Below, in pieces: positions 26,582 to 35,428 of a DNA stretch of 64,000 nt; the first letter of the stretch is position 1, and every line of letters starts with the position of its first letter. The stretch covers positions 7,025-71,024 of the forward strand of contig JBEKBJ010000010.1 in NCBI GenBank assembly GCA_050015455.1, given 5' to 3'. Both the position numbers and the translations under genes were made by a program. The stretch comes from JAGDMS01 sp050015455. Its GTDB lineage: Bacteria; Desulfobacterota; Binatia; HRBIN30. The notes under the pieces are model-generated. The model had not been told where the DNA came from. It was given only the letters and a program-made list of their open reading frames with translations, and did no database searches.

Positions 26582-27727
26582 ATGCGGCGGTGGTGGGTCG
26601 GGGTGCTGCTGGCGGCGCTGATGGGGAGTGGATCACAGGCGCGCGCCGTTGCCGGCGCCTCACAGCGGGCGCCTACGGCAATCCTGGTCGAGGCGGAGAG
26701 CGGGCAAGTGCTGCGCGAGCAGGGTGCTGACAGCCCCCGGCCGCAGGGCTCGCTGAACCAGCTGATGCTGTTGCTCCTGAGTCTGGAGCAGTCGGCGCTT
26801 GGCGTCCTGCCTCTGGACGTGCCGGTCACGGTAAGCCACGCTGCCGTCGGCGCGGGCCTAGCGGGCGGCGCCCGCGTGCCGCTGCGCCCGGACCGCCCAT
26901 ACCTGCTCAGCGATCTGCTGAAGGCGGTGACCATGGCCGGCGCCAATGACGCCGCAGTCGGCGTGGCGGAAGCGATTGCCGGGTCGGTAGAGGCAGCCCT
27001 CGATCTCATGAATGCCCGCGCGCGGCGGCTTGGCATGACCGGGACGCACTATACCAGCATCGGTGGAATCAAGGCGGCAACGATCCCAGAGGCGGAGACG
27101 ACGACGGCGCGCGACTTGGCGGGGCTGGCGCAGGCCCTCTTGCGACAGCAAGTGGTGTTGGAATGGGCGTCGCTGAGCGGTGTGCCGTTCGATCAAGGGG
27201 CGGTCCTGCTACGCAACACCAATCAGCTTCTCGGGGCGTTTGCCGGTGCCGACGGGCTGCAGGTTTCGTCGGCCCGTGTGGCCGCACGCGGCGGCAGTTA
27301 CAGCATCGTCGCTACGGCGCGCCGCGACAACTTGCGTCTGGTCGCGATCGTCCTTGATGCGTCAGACGCGGGCACGCGCTACAGCAGCGCCGCTGAGCTG
27401 CTCGAATGGGGCTTCGCACACTATCGGCGCATCGATGTTGTGCGAAAAGGGGACGCGGTGAATTTGCCGGTTCACGTCCTCAACGGCACCATCGCACAAC
27501 TTACACCTGTGGCCGGCAAGGCCCTAACGCTGCTGCGGCGATGCGACGATGAGCCGGACCTGCAGCTGCGCTACCAGCTGCCGGCGACCCTGGCGGCGCC
27601 GTTGAAGCGGTTGCAGCCCATTGGTGAAATCGTCGTCGAGGAGCGCGGCGAACTGATCGGAATCGTTCCTCTTCTCAGCCCGGCGGCGGTGGCGTCGGAC
27701 AGCATCCTCTCTGCCGCACTGCCGTGA
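26582..27727 (+). CDS. D-alanyl-D-alanine carboxypeptidase homologue lacking all three active-site motifs
   Basis: The 381-residue protein has a signal peptide (MRRWWVGVLLAALMGSGSQA) and the fold of penicillin-binding protein 5-type carboxypeptidases. It is clearly related to the intact enzyme at 50228-51403. The SxxK motif is SLNQ (57-60), losing the essential Lys. SxN is GAN (120-122), losing the second Ser. KTG is QVS (227-229). The C-terminal beta domain is kept. With no stops and a conserved frame it is probably an inactive pseudo-enzyme that may bind peptidoglycan or regulate, not a decaying gene. Confidence 0.8.
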   Translation: MRRWWVGVLLAALMGSGSQARAVAGASQRAPTAILVEAESGQVLREQGADSPRPQGSLNQLMLLLLSLEQSALGVLPLDVPVTVSHAAVGAGLAGGARVPLRPDRPYLLSDLLKAVTMAGANDAAVGVAEAIAGSVEAALDLMNARARRLGMTGTHYTSIGGIKAATIPEAETTTARDLAGLAQALLRQQVVLEWASLSGVPFDQGAVLLRNTNQLLGAFAGADGLQVSSARVAARGGSYSIVATARRDNLRLVAIVLDASDAGTRYSSAAELLEWGFAHYRRIDVVRKGDAVNLPVHVLNGTIAQLTPVAGKALTLLRRCDDEPDLQLRYQLPATLAAPLKRLQPIGEIVVEERGELIGIVPLLSPAAVASDSILSAALP

Positions 27728-27838
27728 GTGGGTGGGAGCGTGGAGCGTAGCCGTGGAGCGTGAAGCGTGGAGAGTGAAAAGTGAGGAGTACAGTAAAAAC
27801 GTACGCACTACGCTTTACACTCCACGCTCTACAGCTTC
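27727..27838. repeat. Word-like degenerate repeat between convergent genes
   Basis: GTGGAGCGTGAAGCGTGGAG words on the left and CTTTACACTCCACGCTCTAC words on the right can pair. It lies between the stops of the carboxypeptidase homologue and the hybrid kinase, where a two-way terminator would be expected. Confidence 0.6.
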
Positions 27839-30394
27839 ACTGCTGGTCCCGGCCCACTCCTTCATCGTTGCCAGGATGGCTACCAACTCCGCCGGCTCGA
27901 CGGGTTTGGGGACGTGCATCTGAAAACCTGAGGACAACACTTTGAGGCGGTCCTCCAGACGAGCATATGCCGTCAAGGCCACCGCCGCGACGTAGCCGCC
28001 GCGCTCAGGAGGGAGAGCCCGAACCTTGCGGATTAGCGAGTAGCCGTCTTCCTGCGGCATGCTGATATCACACAGCAGGACGTTGGCATGCCATTGATCC
28101 AGCGTCACCAGGGCCTCGTGTGCCGATTCGGCGCTGCGCACCTCGGCACCCGCCTGTTCAAGCACGGCGCGGAGGGTGTCCAGAGTGTCGGGTTCATCGT
28201 CGACAACCAGGATTCTCACACCGCCAAGGTTGGGTTTTCCGTCGAACGGCACGCCTTCGCCGTCCCGCGGATGGATGCGGTCCGGCGTCAGCGGCTGATG
28301 CAGGGTCGCCAGCGGCAACTCGACGACGAAGGTGGCACCTCGGCCCTCGCCAGGGCTTTGGACGCGTACACGCCCGCCGTGAAGCTCGACCAGATGGCGC
28401 ACGATCGCCAAGCCCAGCCCCAGTCCGCCGTGGGCACGGGTGCTCGAGCTGTCCGCCTGGCGAAAACGCTCGAAGACGTGCGGCAGGAATTCCGGTTTGA
28501 CGCCCTGACCGGTGTCGCTGACCGCGATTTCGACGTGTGAGTTGACGCGTTGCAAGCGTACCTGTATCCGGCCGCTGCGCGGCGTGAACTTGATGGCGTT
28601 CGACAGGAGATTCCAAACCACCTGCTGCAGGCGCTCAGGATCACCGGAGACGACACCGGCGTCGCGATCGAGGACGATCTCAAGCCGCATGCCCTTGGCC
28701 TCGGCACCCGGGCGCACCGATCCGATGGCTGCCTCCACGACGGGCTGGAGCTCGATCGGACGCACGTCCAAGCGCAACTTCCCCGAGGTGATGCGTGAGA
28801 CATCGAGCAGATCGTCGATGAGCTGAGCCTGTGAACGGGCGGCGCGCTCAATCGCCTCGAGGGCGCGCTCTGTGGCGGCGTGGTCGAGTTTGCCGGAGCG
28901 CAGCAAGCGAGACCAGGTCAGGATCGGCGTCAGTGGGGTGCGCAGTTCGTGCGAGATCACGGCGAGGAACTCTTCCTTGGCGCGGTTCGCCTTCTCAGCT
29001 TCGGCTCGCGCTTGGCGCTCGCGCTGCAGGGCGGCCGCCCGTTGGTTGTCGGCTTGTTTGCGTTCGCTGACGTCGCGCACGATGCCCGTGAAAAGACGCC
29101 GGTGATTGAGGACGACTTCGCTGAGCGACAGGTCCATTGGGAAGGTCGTGCCATCCTTACGTTGGCCGACGACTTCGCGGCCGGCGCCGAGGACTTTGCG
29201 CTCGCCGGTGCGCAGATAATTGGCGACGTACCCATCATGCCGTTCGCGGTGCAGCAAGGGCATCAACATGCTCACATTGTGGCCGATCATCTCGTTGCGG
29301 GAGTAACCAAAGATGCGCTCGGCGGCGGGATTGGCGGAGTCGATCACGCTGTGCTCATCAATCGTGATGATGCCGTCCACCGCAGTATCGACGATGGCAC
29401 GGGTGCGCGCGGCACTCTCCTGCAACGCCGCTTCCGCCCGCTTGCGCTCGATGAACTGGCTCACTTGGTTTCCGACCGCGCTCATCAAGGTCAGGAGGTC
29501 GCGATCGGGTTCCTGAACTTTGCGGCTCCAAAACTCGAAGACGCCGAGGGTCTCGTTTTCCAGCCGCAGCGGGAAGGCGACAGCGGTGCGCAGTCCCTCG
29601 GTGGTGGCTGCAGCAGCGCGAGGAAGGGTGACATCCTGGGCGATGTCGGCAACCCACACCGGATCGCCACTGAGCCACACGCGCCCGGGCAGTCCGACAC
29701 CGCGTTCCAGGACGAGACTACGGGATATCGCGGTGAATTGCGCGAAGCTGACATCCGGTGAATGCCAGAGTGCCAAGCAGCGCAGCGCCTGAGTTTTCTC
29801 ATCGGCCTCCCAAGCCGCCCCGTAGTCCCAGCCGAGCATGCTGCAGATAGTTTCCACCACTGCCGGCACGGCTTGTTCGGTGTTCGCCGACTCCGCCAAC
29901 ACTCGACTGACGGTGTACTGCACTGTCAGTCGCTGCTCGGCGCGGTAGCGCCCGGTGACGTCGTGCATGATCTTGGCGTACGCCCGCAACCTGGCCCCAT
30001 CGCGGACGGCGCGCAGGAACCCCTGCGCGTAAAAACGGGTGCCGTCCTTACGTATGCGCCAGCCCTCCGATGCCGCCGGCGCGGCGCCGTTCGCCAGCGC
30101 CAGCTCCTCATCGGGGCGGCCGGCAGCGACCTCCTCCGGCGTGAAAAAGCTAGAGAGATGCAACCCGATGGCTTCCGTCTCACGGTAGCCCAGCAGCCGC
30201 TCGGCGCCCGCGTTCCAGCTCGCAATTCGCCCGCTTGAATCAAGGAGGAACATGGCATAATCGGCCGACCCCTCGACCAGCAAGCGGTAGTGCTCGTCGC
30301 TATCGTGCAAGATTGCCCGCGGCCGCCGACGCCGCGTTGAAAGTGACGGGAACAGCAACGAAGAGAGAGCAAAAAGTGGCTGTGTCAGTGGCAC
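27815..30394 (-). CDS. Hybrid sensor histidine kinase: PAS-GAF-PAS-HisKA-HATPase-REC
   Basis: The protein has 859 residues and no clear membrane span. In order: PAS (about 30-140, SADYAMFLLDSSGRIASWNA); GAF (about 160-310, SMLGWDYGAAWEADEKTQAL); PAS (about 325-440, AVDGIITIDEHSVIDSANPA); HisKA (phosphoacceptor His in LAVISHELRTPLTPILTW); HATPase (NAIKF, DTGQGV, GLGLGLAIVRHL). A C-terminal receiver follows (RILVVDDEPDTLDTL, Asp in LLCDISMPQEDG). It is probably cytosolic and could pass phosphate to an unlinked regulator through its receiver. GTG start without a strong ribosome site; the true start may be slightly downstream. Confidence 0.9.
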   Translation of the reverse strand: MPLTQPLFALSSLLFPSLSTRRRRPRAILHDSDEHYRLLVEGSADYAMFLLDSSGRIASWNAGAERLLGYRETEAIGLHLSSFFTPEEVAAGRPDEELALANGAAPAASEGWRIRKDGTRFYAQGFLRAVRDGARLRAYAKIMHDVTGRYRAEQRLTVQYTVSRVLAESANTEQAVPAVVETICSMLGWDYGAAWEADEKTQALRCLALWHSPDVSFAQFTAISRSLVLERGVGLPGRVWLSGDPVWVADIAQDVTLPRAAAATTEGLRTAVAFPLRLENETLGVFEFWSRKVQEPDRDLLTLMSAVGNQVSQFIERKRAEAALQESAARTRAIVDTAVDGIITIDEHSVIDSANPAAERIFGYSRNEMIGHNVSMLMPLLHRERHDGYVANYLRTGERKVLGAGREVVGQRKDGTTFPMDLSLSEVVLNHRRLFTGIVRDVSERKQADNQRAAALQRERQARAEAEKANRAKEEFLAVISHELRTPLTPILTWSRLLRSGKLDHAATERALEAIERAARSQAQLIDDLLDVSRITSGKLRLDVRPIELQPVVEAAIGSVRPGAEAKGMRLEIVLDRDAGVVSGDPERLQQVVWNLLSNAIKFTPRSGRIQVRLQRVNSHVEIAVSDTGQGVKPEFLPHVFERFRQADSSSTRAHGGLGLGLAIVRHLVELHGGRVRVQSPGEGRGATFVVELPLATLHQPLTPDRIHPRDGEGVPFDGKPNLGGVRILVVDDEPDTLDTLRAVLEQAGAEVRSAESAHEALVTLDQWHANVLLCDISMPQEDGYSLIRKVRALPPERGGYVAAVALTAYARLEDRLKVLSSGFQMHVPKPVEPAELVAILATMKEWAGTSSEAVERGV

Positions 30395-30520
30395 GGGTTA
30401 ATTTATAGCACCCGCGACTTCGTGAAGCGGGACTTTTCGAATCAGGAATTTCGAGCGTACGGATAAGACATTTCCCTACGGGGCGGCGCCGACGATGCGC
30501 AGCCCCGCGGGACGCGGCGC

Positions 30521-31279
30521 CTATTCGGTGCCCGACTCGCCGCTCGGTTGGGCTTGGACCGGCGCCGTTTGATCCCCGTAAGTACTTTCGAGATCCATTA
30601 TCCCTTCGGCCAAGTCGCGCACATCCTCGTCAGGATCATTCAAGGCCCTTTCCACCGCATTGCGCGCGCGTTCACCGCCGATGTCGGTAAGAATGGTCAG
30701 CGCCTCGAAACGGATGTCGGGAGCGGGATCGTTGAGGGCGGTTTCAACGGCGTCCACTGGCGGTTCATCGGTGAAATCGGAAAGCGCCTGTAGGGCCGCC
30801 ATGCGCACGTCTTCATCGGTGTCAGACAGGGCCTGTGCCAGCACCGGAATCGCTTCGGGGTTTTCCGACCCGCCGAGCAAGGTCACTGCCGTCGACCGGC
30901 GATCCGGGTCCTTATCTCCGAGGGCGATCTGACTCATGGCTGCGATGTCGTCGGTGTCCACGCCGAGGGGTGGCGATTCGTTTGCAGCCGCGCCTGAATC
31001 GGTCGTTTCGACTGACGTTTCCGGTTCCGGGTCGTGTCCCACACGGCCCGCGCGCGGCGTCGCCGCGCCGGCTTGAAGCGCGCTGGGCCGTCCACTGAAC
31101 TTGGGGTACTCGGCACGTAGTTGGTCCAAGCGTGCACGCACGCGCTCGCTCACCTTGAGGGGCCGGTGGCTTCCGGGCGCTTGGTCGGCGGGCGGCGCGG
31201 GCCGGGTGACGTAGACGAGGCCCGCCACAACCGCAGCAGCAGCCAAGGCGACAGCAATTTGAGGCCCGGATGGTTTCAT
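30521..31279 (-). CDS. Membrane-anchored HEAT-repeat protein
   Basis: This 252-residue product has an N-terminal hydrophobic anchor (IAVALAAAAVVAGLVYVT) and a Pro/Ala-rich stretch. The C-terminal half is built of HEAT/PBS-lyase-like repeats (NPEAIPVLAQALSDTDEDVR, AALQALSDF, PAPDIRFEALTILTDIG, DPDEDVRDLAEGIMDLE). HEAT repeats are protein-binding scaffolds. It is probably held in the inner membrane with the repeats in the periplasm. No partner is evident. It is divergent from the small membrane protein at 31528. Confidence 0.75.
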   Translation of the reverse strand: MKPSGPQIAVALAAAAVVAGLVYVTRPAPPADQAPGSHRPLKVSERVRARLDQLRAEYPKFSGRPSALQAGAATPRAGRVGHDPEPETSVETTDSGAAANESPPLGVDTDDIAAMSQIALGDKDPDRRSTAVTLLGGSENPEAIPVLAQALSDTDEDVRMAALQALSDFTDEPPVDAVETALNDPAPDIRFEALTILTDIGGERARNAVERALNDPDEDVRDLAEGIMDLESTYGDQTAPVQAQPSGESGTE

Positions 31280-31527
31280 CGCCGGCCCTCAGTCGATTGC
31301 GCAGAAAGCATGTCTCGTCGGCTCCGTGCGGCGAACTCTATCAGTTTCACACCCTGCGCAAAAGACGTGAGCTAGTCCGCTAATATTCATCCACGTCGGG
31401 GCGCTTTGAGGCTTGCAAATTCGCGGTTGCTCCTCTATCCCAATCGCCTAGAAGGAGGACGGATGCGGCACCGGTGCTCGGACCATCACAGCGCGCGACA
31501 CGTGGTCTGGAACAGGGGAGGCGTGCG

Positions 31528-31905
31528 GTGAGCATGCTGTTGCGCTTGACGGCGTTGCTGGTGTTGGCGTGGGCGGTCGTCCTACTGGCCCTCCAATGGT
31601 ACACGATCGAGTCGGAGCAGCTCTCGCCCCAGGTACGTGCACTTGCCAACGGTCTGGCAGTTGCGAATCTGGCTTTGGCCTACGTCTTCTGGCACGGCGC
31701 ACACGACCCGGCAGCAAATCGCGCTGCGGTCTATGGCGCGATCACTCTTTTGGCGCTGAAGCTCGTAAATGATCTATACGGGTTGCTGGTCTTGTTGCCG
31801 GCGCGGTGGGCGGCGATCAGCCTCGTCGACCTCGTCATCAGCGTGGCCTTTCTGGTTGGAATTCTCGAAGCATTGCCGCGGATCGTAAAGGCAGGTGAAA
31901 GATGA
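31528..31905 (+). CDS. Small membrane protein, four predicted helices
   Basis: The 125-residue product has hydrophobic segments near 4-22 (LTALLVLAWAVVLLALQWY), 37-54, 68-88 and 95-113. The start is GTG 31528 with GGGGAGG six bases upstream; ATG 31534 is an alternative. No family is recognised. Its end runs into a word-like repeat at 31893-31994. Confidence 0.6.
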   Translation: MSMLLRLTALLVLAWAVVLLALQWYTIESEQLSPQVRALANGLAVANLALAYVFWHGAHDPAANRAAVYGAITLLALKLVNDLYGLLVLLPARWAAISLVDLVISVAFLVGILEALPRIVKAGER

Positions 31906-31994
31906 AAGCTGAAAGAGAAAGAGTGAAAGGGAAAAGCTGAAAGCCGGAAAAGAGTCTGGTTTTAACCTTTCACCTTTCCGCTTTCAGCTTCTCG
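31893..31994. repeat. Word-like degenerate repeat, GAAAGCTGAAAG type, between convergent genes
   Basis: AGGTGAAAGATGAAAGCTGA and related words on the left pair with CCTTTCACCTTTCCGCTTTC on the right. It spans the stops of the two flanking convergent genes and encodes the last residues of the minus-strand gene (PEKLKAER). Confidence 0.6.
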
Positions 31995-32236
31995 GGCGCA
32001 TTCCCGGTGATGCGTCGGACCATCTGGTCGACCTCGCCGGCATAACGCGCTATCTCCTCGCTGCTGGCGCATGGCAGGTCGCGCAAGCGCTCCCGTTCGG
32101 CCGTGCTGAGCGCCTGCCACTCGGCAAGGTGGAGCTTGAACCCGCAGCGATCCAGTTTGTCGCGCACGCCGCGCGGCATGAGTTCCAACCGTTCCTCGGC
32201 CAGCCTGTCCGCTTCGCGTTGTTTCTGGTCGCGCAT
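31970..32236 (-). CDS. Small protein resembling the nitrate reductase-associated family
   Basis: The 88-residue protein contains LMPRGVRDKLDRCGFKLHLA and EWQALSTAERERLRDLPCAS, the core pattern (VxxKLDxCGxKLxLxEWxxxxxxERxxLxxLPC) of the nitrate reductase-associated protein family. It is shorter than usual and no nitrate reductase is in the window. ATG 32236 has AGAGGGGAATC upstream; a much longer open frame upstream reads as non-coding. Confidence 0.55.
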   Translation of the reverse strand: MRDQKQREADRLAEERLELMPRGVRDKLDRCGFKLHLAEWQALSTAERERLRDLPCASSEEIARYAGEVDQMVRRITGNAPEKLKAER

Positions 32237-32456
32237 AGATTCCCCTCTTGAGAGATCGCTTGCGAGGAGCGGCAGTTCCAACCAAACTCGCTTGACAATC
32301 CATAACCGCAGGACAAGGATGGCGCAATCGCGCAGCGAGGACATCTCAACACGGAAGCCGCAATGCCTGGCCCGCCACGCTGAATACGGTGCCCAGGCAC
32401 CGCGTTGGGAGGGCAGCTCGCTGGCCGAATTATAGCTCAGCTGCTTGGAGAGCCTG

Positions 32457-33056
32457 ATGCGAGGAGACGCAATTTTGGCGAGCATTCTCACCAGCGTGGT
32501 TGCTGCGTTGGGTGCTGCCTCGCGGAACGTCTCACTCATCCTGCAGCCTTCTGTTTTCACAGGCGGCTGGGGTCCGATTGCGATTGCCAGCGGCGACCTC
32601 GACGGCGACGGCATTCCAGATATTGCAAGTTCGGCAAGTTTCCTGGATAAGGTCTCCGTGTTTGTCGGACAGGGCAACGGGAATTTCGCCGCGCCGGTGG
32701 ATTTTGCGCTCCCGGAGAATTCGGATCCCGTGGGCATCACGGCCAGCGATTTCAATGGAGACGGCACACCCGATCTTGCGGTGGCGGACTTCACGGACCA
32801 GGGCATCGTATCGCTGCTGTTGAATGCGAGTGAAGTTGCCCTCGCGGCCGACATCAGCGCAACCGACACCTCGATCGCGCTCACGGAGGCGGGGCAGTTG
32901 CCGGCGAGCGGCACGATCATTATCGACGCGGAGCTCATCCAGTACACAGGTAAGCAGGGCAACACGCTGACCGGCGCGATCCGGGGCGTGAACGGTACGG
33001 TTGCGGCGGCGCACGCCGCGGGTGCCGCCGTCACGTTCATACCGTCGACAGGCTGA
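32457..33056 (+). CDS. FG-GAP/VCBS repeat protein with a C-terminal shared module, probably truncated
   Basis: The 199-residue product has two FG-GAP-type calcium-binding repeats (GDLDGDGIPDIASS and SDFNGDGTPDLAVADF). The C-terminal module of about 70 residues contains ISATDTSIALTEAGQLPASG, ELIQYTGKQGNTLTGAIRGV and NGT. The same module ends the scaffold protein at 35429. A full seven-bladed propeller would need more repeats, and the N-terminus is a poor signal peptide, so the gene may be the 3' part of a once larger protein. It is the first of seven secreted-type genes in a row on the plus strand. Confidence 0.65.
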   Translation: MRGDAILASILTSVVAALGAASRNVSLILQPSVFTGGWGPIAIASGDLDGDGIPDIASSASFLDKVSVFVGQGNGNFAAPVDFALPENSDPVGITASDFNGDGTPDLAVADFTDQGIVSLLLNASEVALAADISATDTSIALTEAGQLPASGTIIIDAELIQYTGKQGNTLTGAIRGVNGTVAAAHAAGAAVTFIPSTG

Positions 33057-33115
33057 AGGGGAGAAGCATTGAATTCGAGTGTCGGCGCACGCCGACGCGG
33101 TCAGGAGACCTCCAG

Positions 33116-34072
33116 ATGAGAAGGCAAGCTGTGCTATGCATTACGGTGCTGCTGGGGTTGCTGGCAGGGCCGCTGGCGGAAGCCATTCAACCGTGTCCGG
33201 ATTCGAGCGCCTGTGCGAACGTCAGCATCGGTAGCCAGACCGGTGTGTCCCCCAGCGCCAAAGTCACCCTCCCGTTCACTTTCTCACAAGGTCCGGGCAG
33301 CGGCATCGGTCAGATCGCAGCGATTGCGTTCACAGTGACCATGCCGAGTGGGGTGGTCCCGCCGCTCACGCTGGCCGACTGTACGCAGAGCACAGCGGAC
33401 AGCGATCTGCCCAACGCCGCGCAGCCGGGGGACTTGCTCTCGGGCTACAAGCTGGTGATCGAGAATGCCTACTGTTCGTCCTCGCGGACGCACTGCCTCT
33501 GTCCCACGGACAGCACGGTTCCCGACAATTTCATCAACGTTGTCATCTATGGCCCGAATCCACTGCCGACGCCGGGCTCATCGCCGATTGTCATCCCGGC
33601 GCTGCCGAGCGGACAGCTATTCACGATTGGGCTGCAGTTGGGTCAGACCGTAGGCGGAAACATCCCGTTGCATGTTCTCAATCAGGTGACCGACAGCCCG
33701 AGCACGCGGCCCCCGTTCACGGCGCTGCTGTCGGTGGGCGACGTCAACGCTGTCGATCAGACCTGCAGCTACCTGACCCCACCATCTGCGTGCCCGCCAC
33801 CAGCAGGTCAGTGCCCACTACCGTGCGGCGATTCGAGCGACACCAGCCAAGTGGTCATCCAAGATGGCAGTGTGCTGGTCTCCGGTGGCTGCAATGGCAA
33901 CTGTGACTACTCGGGCCAGGTGACCGTGGATGACATCCTGAAGATGGTGGCCATTGCGCTCGGCAATGGCAGCGTGGCGTCCTGTCCGGCGGGCGACAGC
34001 AACGGCGATGGTCAGATCACAGTCGACGAGATTCTGGCGGCGGTCAACAACGCGCTGAACGGCTGTCCGTAG
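33116..34072 (+). CDS. Secreted protein with a type I dockerin
   Basis: The 318-residue product has a signal peptide (MRRQAVLCITVLLGLLAGPL). The middle (about 30-230) is a Cys-containing beta-rich region, possibly cohesin-like. The end is a classic dockerin with two calcium loops: CDYSGQVTVDDILKMVAIAL and GDSNGDGQITVDEILAAVNN. Dockerins dock onto cohesins; cohesin-like domains are encoded immediately downstream. AGGAGA precedes the start. No catalytic domain is recognised. Confidence 0.8.
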   Translation: MRRQAVLCITVLLGLLAGPLAEAIQPCPDSSACANVSIGSQTGVSPSAKVTLPFTFSQGPGSGIGQIAAIAFTVTMPSGVVPPLTLADCTQSTADSDLPNAAQPGDLLSGYKLVIENAYCSSSRTHCLCPTDSTVPDNFINVVIYGPNPLPTPGSSPIVIPALPSGQLFTIGLQLGQTVGGNIPLHVLNQVTDSPSTRPPFTALLSVGDVNAVDQTCSYLTPPSACPPPAGQCPLPCGDSSDTSQVVIQDGSVLVSGGCNGNCDYSGQVTVDDILKMVAIALGNGSVASCPAGDSNGDGQITVDEILAAVNNALNGCP

Positions 34073-34251
34073 TGATGACAGGGCGTTCTTGTAGCGCCAA
34101 AAAAACCGCCGCCGCAGCCCTTGAAAAAATTTTTCCGGCGTGATCTAGACACCTTCGGCTGATTGGGATAGAGAATCGACGCGTTTGGCATGACAGGTTG
34201 AGTTGCGGGTCGTAGCTCGATTCGTACAAACCCTTGGAGGGAGGTAGCGTT

Positions 34252-35394
34252 ATGGGCAAGAGGACTCGGCGGTCAGAGTTACCGATGCTAGGTGTGCTCT
34301 TCATCGCTGGCGGGTTTTTCGCGGGCGCTGCGGTGGCGCAGCCTGCGATCAACGTCAGCACAACAGGGAGCGGCAGTCCGGGTGGAACGGCGACGTTTTC
34401 CGTGACCCTGGCCGCTAACGGGGATCAGGTGGCTGCGACGCAGAACGACATCACTTTCGACCCCAACATACCCGTCGCCGTTGCCTCGGGTAGCAACTGT
34501 GCCATCACAACCTCGGATACGTGCACGACCGACGCCAATTGCCCGGTGCTCCCGACCCCGTTCAATATTTGTGTGGGTGGTAGCGATGCCGGCAAAACTT
34601 GCACGGCGGACACCGATTGCTCCGGCGGGGCCTGCTCTCACGAGCCGTGTCTGACCCAAACCGGGACGCCTGAGTGCACGGCACAGGCGACTGGCAAGCA
34701 AGGCTTCTTCAGCTTCCTGCCGCATCTCTGCGTGGGTGGCAGCAGTCCCGGCACCGTTTGCGCGAAGGACAGCGATTGCGGCACTGGCACGTGCACAGGC
34801 GCGTGCACTCCCGGGACGAACTGCACTGGCATCCGTGCCATCATCCTGGCTGTGGACAACCTCAACGCGATCCCAGACGGCTCGACGCTTTACACCTGCA
34901 CCGTCGACATCTCATCGACTGCGACCGTCGGCTCCACTCCCGCGCTGACGATCGGCAATGAAAGCGCGGGCGATATCAACCAGGCTTTGATATCCGACGT
35001 GAGCGGAAGCAACGGTAAGATCACGGTAACCTCCCCAGTCTCTCCGAGCTACACCGTCTGCGACGTCAATCGGGCCACCGCGGGCGAGACCGGAGACAAT
35101 GTGGGCGACTTCGGCGACGGGTCTATCGACATTTTCGACTACAAGGCCATCTTCAACGCCGCACAGCTGAGTATCGACGCTCCTGCGGCGGGCACGGCTC
35201 GCTTCTCCGCGATGGATTCTTCAACGGCGGACGCGCCACCGGCCTGCGGCGGCGACGGGACGCTGGACATCTTCGACGTGAGACAGTGCTTCAACGTCGG
35301 CCAGCTGGGCGCTACCAACTACGTACGAACCGGTGAATGCCCGGGTGCAGGTCCATGTCCGGGGAGTTGTACCTCAGCAGTGGCGCCACAATAG
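34252..35394 (+). CDS. Secreted cohesin-like protein with Cys-rich insertion and atypical dockerin-like end
   Basis: The 380-residue product has a signal peptide ending GAAVAQ. It has a cohesin-like beta domain (INVSTTGSGSPGGTATFSVT ... GSTLYTCTVDIS) interrupted by two Cys-rich repeats (CVGGSDAGKTCTADTDCSGG and CVGGSSPGTVCAKDSDCGTG). The C-terminus holds two calcium-type loops, VGDFGDGSIDIFDYKAIF and CGGDGTLDIFDVRQCF, in dockerin-like arrangement. It ends CTSAVAPQ. The C-terminal 90 residues are almost identical to those of the 37816 gene. ATG 34252 follows GGAGGGAGGT. It may bind and be bound, making chains or networks. Confidence 0.72.
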   Translation: MGKRTRRSELPMLGVLFIAGGFFAGAAVAQPAINVSTTGSGSPGGTATFSVTLAANGDQVAATQNDITFDPNIPVAVASGSNCAITTSDTCTTDANCPVLPTPFNICVGGSDAGKTCTADTDCSGGACSHEPCLTQTGTPECTAQATGKQGFFSFLPHLCVGGSSPGTVCAKDSDCGTGTCTGACTPGTNCTGIRAIILAVDNLNAIPDGSTLYTCTVDISSTATVGSTPALTIGNESAGDINQALISDVSGSNGKITVTSPVSPSYTVCDVNRATAGETGDNVGDFGDGSIDIFDYKAIFNAAQLSIDAPAAGTARFSAMDSSTADAPPACGGDGTLDIFDVRQCFNVGQLGATNYVRTGECPGAGPCPGSCTSAVAPQ

Positions 35395-35428
35395 CTCATC
35401 AGCGAAGAGCGACACGAGAGGAGCGGCG

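Noticed and set aside
32237..33040. A long minus-strand frame extending the small 31970-32236 gene
   Set aside because: It is antisense to the FG-GAP gene and upstream DNA; the ATG at 32236 has a good ribosome site and the family-like sequence begins there.
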